DNA from: JBJXFE01 sp046153875
GTDB taxonomy: Bacteria; Planctomycetota; Phycisphaerae; Phycisphaerales; UBA1924
Reading direction: 5' to 3'
Assembly: GCA_046153875.1 (NCBI GenBank)
Contig: JBJXFE010000066.1
Location: forward strand, 1-47,684
Length of the DNA stretch: 47,684 bases
Part shown: positions 44,509 to 47,684 of the stretch, piece by piece
How the letters are laid out: every line of letters starts with the position of its first letter
Position numbering within the stretch: the stretch's first letter is position 1
Position numbers and translations under genes: made by a program
Notes under the pieces: model-generated
What the model saw: the letters and a program-made list of their open reading frames with translations, nothing else
Databases searched by the model: none
What the model was told of the DNA's origin: nothing

Positions 44509-45408
44509 ATGAGCATGGCGAACCTGCCCCTGCCGCAGCCCCGGGCCTTTGGTCAGACCAGCGGGCTCGGCGCATGGTGGACGCAGCCGCTGGCCGTGTT
44601 CCTGGGGTTCACCGCGTTCATCGTGTATTCGACGTGGGCCGCGGCACAGGCGGATCACTTCTTCACCCACGCGGGCAACCCCAGCAAATCGCTCTTCGGC
44701 GGCGGGTCGTCGGCGGCGCACTACCTCTCGCCGATGTACTCGCCTGTACTCTGGGATATCCCGAGCAAGCCGTCCGGGCACGCCTGGTTCGGCGAGGCGC
44801 CCGCGGCGATGGTCCGCTTCTTCGAGTCGATGCCCTTCTTCTTCTTTGTCTTTTCGCCCGCGTTCCTCATCCTGATGTTCCCGGCCGGCTTCCGGCTCAC
44901 GTGCTACTACTACCGCGGGGCGTACTACAAGGCGTTCTGGGCCGATCCCCCCGCGTGCGCCGTCGGCGAGCCGGGCTTCCGCGGGAAGCGCTACCGCGGC
45001 GAGAAGCTCTTCCCGCTGGTGGTGATGAACGTTCACCGCTACTTCCTCTACGCCGCGATCGCGTTCATCGGGCTGCTCAGCTACGACGCGGTCCTCTCCT
45101 ACTGGTTCACCGACCCCGAGACCGGGCGCGGGGGCGTGGGGCTGGCAGTCGGCTCGCTGGTGTTGACCATCAACCCCATTCTGCTGGGCGGGTACACCTT
45201 CGGCTGCCACTCGCTGCGCCACCTGGTCGGCGGCAAGAAGGACTGCATCGGGGCGAGCGGGCTGCGTCGAACCTCATATGACTGCGTCAGCTGCCTGAAC
45301 CGCCGGCACATGCTCTGGGCGTGGATGTCGCTCGTGTGGGTGGGATTCACGGACTGCTACGTGCGGATGGTCGCGAGCGGCACGTGGACGGACTGGAGAC
45401 TGATCTGA
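44509..45408 (+). CDS. Succinate dehydrogenase membrane anchor, Sdh1 type
   Basis: A 299-residue protein with about five membrane helices (28-48, 105-127, 175-195, 212-232, 268-290). The block CYYYRGAYYKAFWADPPAC (132-150) and the later MNVHRYFLYAA match, as I recall, the single-chain anchor of mycobacterial Sdh1 (Rv0249c type) rather than the short SdhC/SdhD pair. It is rich in Cys and His: Cys132, Cys150, His176, Cys233, His234, His238, Cys246, Cys259, Cys262, His267, Cys283. The start is ATG behind GGAGA. It overlaps the flavoprotein start (TGATG), so the order is anchor-flavoprotein-iron-sulfur. Confidence 0.85.
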   Translation: MSMANLPLPQPRAFGQTSGLGAWWTQPLAVFLGFTAFIVYSTWAAAQADHFFTHAGNPSKSLFGGGSSAAHYLSPMYSPVLWDIPSKPSGHAWFGEAPAAMVRFFESMPFFFFVFSPAFLILMFPAGFRLTCYYYRGAYYKAFWADPPACAVGEPGFRGKRYRGEKLFPLVVMNVHRYFLYAAIAFIGLLSYDAVLSYWFTDPETGRGGVGLAVGSLVLTINPILLGGYTFGCHSLRHLVGGKKDCIGASGLRRTSYDCVSCLNRRHMLWAWMSLVWVGFTDCYVRMVASGTWTDWRLI

Positions 45409-47237
45409 TGACCGCTCTTCCGGGCGTGACCACGGTCCACGAGCACGACGTCCTCGTCATCGGCGCGGGGGGCGCCGGACTCCGGGCCGCGATCGAGGCC
45501 TCCGCGGCGGGCTGCAAGACCGCGCTGCTCTGCAAGTCACTTCTCGGCAAGGCCCACACCGTCATGGCCGAGGGGGGCATGGCCGCCGCGATGGCCAACG
45601 TGGACGACCGCGACTCGTGGAAGGTCCACTTCGCCGACACGATGCGGGGCGGGCAATACCTGAACAACTGGCGCATGGCCGAGCTGCACGCGCAGCAGGC
45701 CCCGGACCGCGTGCGCGAACTCGAGGCCTGGGGCGCGGTCTTCGACCGCACCAAGGACGGACGCATCCTCCAACGGAACTTCGGCGGGCACCGCTACCCG
45801 CGCCTCGCCCACGTCGGCGACCGCACGGGCCTCGAGATGATCCGCACGCTCCAGGACCACGGCGTCCACCAGGGCATCGAGGTTTTCATGGAGATGACCG
45901 CGTTCTGCCTGCTCAAGGACGGGGCGCGGATCGCGGGCGTCTTCGGCTACGACCGCGAGCTGGGGCGCTTCCGCGTGTGGAAGGCCAGCGCCGTCGTGCT
46001 CGCGACGGGCGGCATCGGGCGGGCGTTCAAGATCACCAGCAACTCGTGGGAGTACACCGGCGACGGTCAGGCGATGGCCTACCACGCCGGCGCGGACCTC
46101 ATGGACATGGAGTTCGTCCAGTTCCACCCCACCGGCATGGTCTGGCCGCCGAGCGTGCGCGGGATCCTCGTCACCGAAGGCGTGCGCGGCGAGGGCGGGC
46201 GGCTGCTCAACAGCGCCGGCAAGCGGTTCATGTTCGACGACGTTCCCGACCTCTATAAGAACCAGGTCGCCAGGGACGTCGAGGAAGGCTGGCGCTACGT
46301 GACCGGCGACAAAAACGCCAACCGCCCGCCGGAGCTGCTCACCCGCGACCACGTCGCCCGCTGCATCAACCGCGAGGTCAAAGCCGGCCGCGGATCACCG
46401 CACGGCGGTGTGTTCCTCGACATCGCGTGGATCAAGGAGAAGATCTCGGACGGCGAGGCGCACATCAAGCGCAAGCTCCCGAGCATGTACCACCAGTTCA
46501 AGGAGCTGGCCGACCTGGACATCACGAAGGAGCCGATGGAAGTCGGTCCGACGACGCACTACGTGATGGGCGGGATCCGGGTCGACGCCGATTCGCAGAT
46601 GTCCACGATCCCGGGCCTCTTCGCGGCGGGGGAGTGCGCCTCGGGCATCAACGGCGCGAACCGCCTCGGCGGCAACTCGCTCTCGGACCTGATCGTCTTC
46701 GGCCAGCGGGCCGGCGAGTACGCGGCGCAGTTCGCCCGTGAGCACGGCGCGGCGGCCGTGGACGACGGGGCCGTGGACCGGGCGATGCGGGCGTCGCTCG
46801 AGCCCTTCGAGCACGGCGACGCGGGCGAGAACCCGTACAAGATTCAGGCGGATCTGCAGGACTCGATGCAGGCGCTCGTCGGCATCGTGCGACTCGAAGG
46901 CGAGATGCGGGAAGCGTTGACGCGCATCGAGGGCTTCAAGGCGCGCGCGGCGCGTGCCGGTGTCTCCGGGCACCGCGAGTTCCACGCGGGGTGGCACACC
47001 GCGCTCGACCTGCGAAACCTGCTCGCGGTCGCCGAGGCCGTGGCGAAGTCGGCCATCGAGCGGAAGGAGAGCCGCGGCGGGCACTTCCGCGAGGACTTTC
47101 CGGACAAGGGCGCCGAGTTCGGCACGATCAACATGATGGTGAAGCAGGGCAGCGACGGCGCCATGGCGCTCAGCCGCCTCCCGATTCCGCCGATCCCGGA
47201 TCACCTGAAGGAAGTCATCGAGGAGCAGAAGTCCTAA
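45408..47237 (+). CDS. sdhA: Succinate dehydrogenase flavoprotein subunit
   Basis: A 609-residue FAD protein. VIGAGGAGLRAAIEA (18-32) is the dinucleotide fold, and His50 in LLGKAHTVMAEGG is the expected covalent FAD site. FHPTGMVWPPSVRGILVTEGVRGEGG carries the substrate-binding His-Pro-Thr-Gly and Arg block; HYVMGGIRVD and ANRLGGNSLSDLIVFG complete the active site. It oxidises succinate to fumarate and passes electrons to the iron-sulfur subunit. The ATG overlaps the anchor stop; its own stop overlaps the next start (TAATG). Confidence 0.94.
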   Translation: MTALPGVTTVHEHDVLVIGAGGAGLRAAIEASAAGCKTALLCKSLLGKAHTVMAEGGMAAAMANVDDRDSWKVHFADTMRGGQYLNNWRMAELHAQQAPDRVRELEAWGAVFDRTKDGRILQRNFGGHRYPRLAHVGDRTGLEMIRTLQDHGVHQGIEVFMEMTAFCLLKDGARIAGVFGYDRELGRFRVWKASAVVLATGGIGRAFKITSNSWEYTGDGQAMAYHAGADLMDMEFVQFHPTGMVWPPSVRGILVTEGVRGEGGRLLNSAGKRFMFDDVPDLYKNQVARDVEEGWRYVTGDKNANRPPELLTRDHVARCINREVKAGRGSPHGGVFLDIAWIKEKISDGEAHIKRKLPSMYHQFKELADLDITKEPMEVGPTTHYVMGGIRVDADSQMSTIPGLFAAGECASGINGANRLGGNSLSDLIVFGQRAGEYAAQFAREHGAAAVDDGAVDRAMRASLEPFEHGDAGENPYKIQADLQDSMQALVGIVRLEGEMREALTRIEGFKARAARAGVSGHREFHAGWHTALDLRNLLAVAEAVAKSAIERKESRGGHFREDFPDKGAEFGTINMMVKQGSDGAMALSRLPIPPIPDHLKEVIEEQKS

Positions 47238-47684
47238 TGGCGACGACGGCCACGTTCAAGCTCTGGCGCACCCACCCGGACGGCGACGGCACCTTCCAGA
47301 CCTTCCAGACGGAAATCTCGGAGGGGATGGTCGTGCTCGACGTCGTGCACAAGATTCAGGCGGAGCAGGCGCCGGACCTCGCCGTGCGGTGGAACTGCAA
47401 GGCGGGCAAGTGCGGGTCGTGCTCGGCCGAGATCAACGGCAAGCCGCGGCCCATGTGCATGACGCGCCTCAGCCAGGTCAACCTGCAGGAACCGGTCACC
47501 GTGGAGCCGATGCGGGCGTTCCCGCCGATCAAGGACCTGGTGACGGACGTCTCGTGGAACTTCCGCGTGAAGAAGACCATCGCGAAGTTCAAGCCCCGGC
47601 CGGCCGACGCTCCCGATGGCACCTGGCGGGTGGCGCAGAAGGACATCGACCGCGTGCAGGAGTTCCGGAAGTGCATCGAGTGCT
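47237..47684 (+). CDS. sdhB: Succinate dehydrogenase iron-sulfur subunit, N-terminal part only
   Basis: 149 codons are in the window; the gene runs off the right edge. The ATG shares its first base with the sdhA stop. The [2Fe-2S] ligands are in WNCKAGKCGSCSAEINGK with a further Cys in PRPMCMTR (spacing C-x4-C-x2-C-x11-C). The last visible residues, KCIEC, begin the C-x2-C of the next cluster. Cluster composition of the rest is unseen. Confidence 0.93.
   Translation, partial: MATTATFKLWRTHPDGDGTFQTFQTEISEGMVVLDVVHKIQAEQAPDLAVRWNCKAGKCGSCSAEINGKPRPMCMTRLSQVNLQEPVTVEPMRAFPPIKDLVTDVSWNFRVKKTIAKFKPRPADAPDGTWRVAQKDIDRVQEFRKCIEC

Overview
The window is a GC-rich bacterial chromosome segment with densely packed genes. 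It reads as Planctomycetota, probably a Phycisphaerae-like lineage; this is inference from gene content, not from a marker gene. The supporting traits are prepilin-like N-termini on several secreted proteins, C-terminal PEP-CTERM-like signals of a VIPAPATL variant, a membrane-protease/HlyD trio, an ECF sigma gene, a eukaryote-type (GT3) glycogen synthase and an Sdh1-type succinate dehydrogenase. No rRNA, tRNA, CRISPR array, insertion sequence or phage gene was recognised. The window cuts a gene at each end.

Layout. 1-201 is the 5' end of a secreted SUMF1-like protein. 442-5602 (minus) is a three-gene operon: an HlyD-like lipoprotein, a GAF-TM-HlyD protein, and a PqqD-like/M50 protease/HlyD protein. 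5877-9338 holds a DegT aminotransferase, a zinc-ribbon membrane protein coupled to a YbgC-type thioesterase, a GNAT acetyltransferase and a cytochrome P460-like lipoprotein. 9360-16225 (minus) holds an LpxL-like acyltransferase, a coiled-coil membrane protein, purB, a prepilin-type H-X-DG protein and an SH3-like secreted protein. 16451-23228 (plus) holds a TolC-like lipoprotein coupled to a Sua5-type gene, a long isocitrate dehydrogenase, and a secreted protein followed by an ECF sigma factor and a putative anti-sigma factor.

23247-30125 (minus) is a type IV pilus/type II secretion-like cluster: PilT ATPase, PilC platform, and three prepilin/PilX-like proteins, one with five calcium-loop motifs. 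30358-32699 (minus) is GT3 glycogen synthase coupled to RNase HI. 32800-36132 is a long PurSL-type purL carrying three low-complexity in-frame inserts, one of them an 8-unit 7-bp tandem repeat. 36136-38166 (minus) is a tandem family of three PEP-CTERM-like secreted proteins, with a decayed dockerin-like remnant upstream. 38661-47684 holds glnS, a GNAT gene, a PfkB kinase, an alpha/beta hydrolase, rtcB, and the sdh operon (membrane anchor, flavoprotein, partial iron-sulfur subunit).

How they work together. Purine synthesis (purB, purL), the TCA cycle (icd, sdh), tRNA charging and modification (glnS, sua5) and RNA repair (rtcB) form the housekeeping core. The envelope genes fall into surface display (PEP-CTERM-like proteins, pilins), export or efflux (the HlyD/M50 trio, the TolC-like protein) and lipid A acylation. 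Stop-start overlaps of the GTGA, TTGA or ATGA kind are common and couple even unrelated genes. The best candidates for something new are the HlyD/GAF/M50 trio, the repeat-bearing purL, the calcium-loop PilX-like protein, and the cysteine/histidine-rich Sdh membrane anchor.
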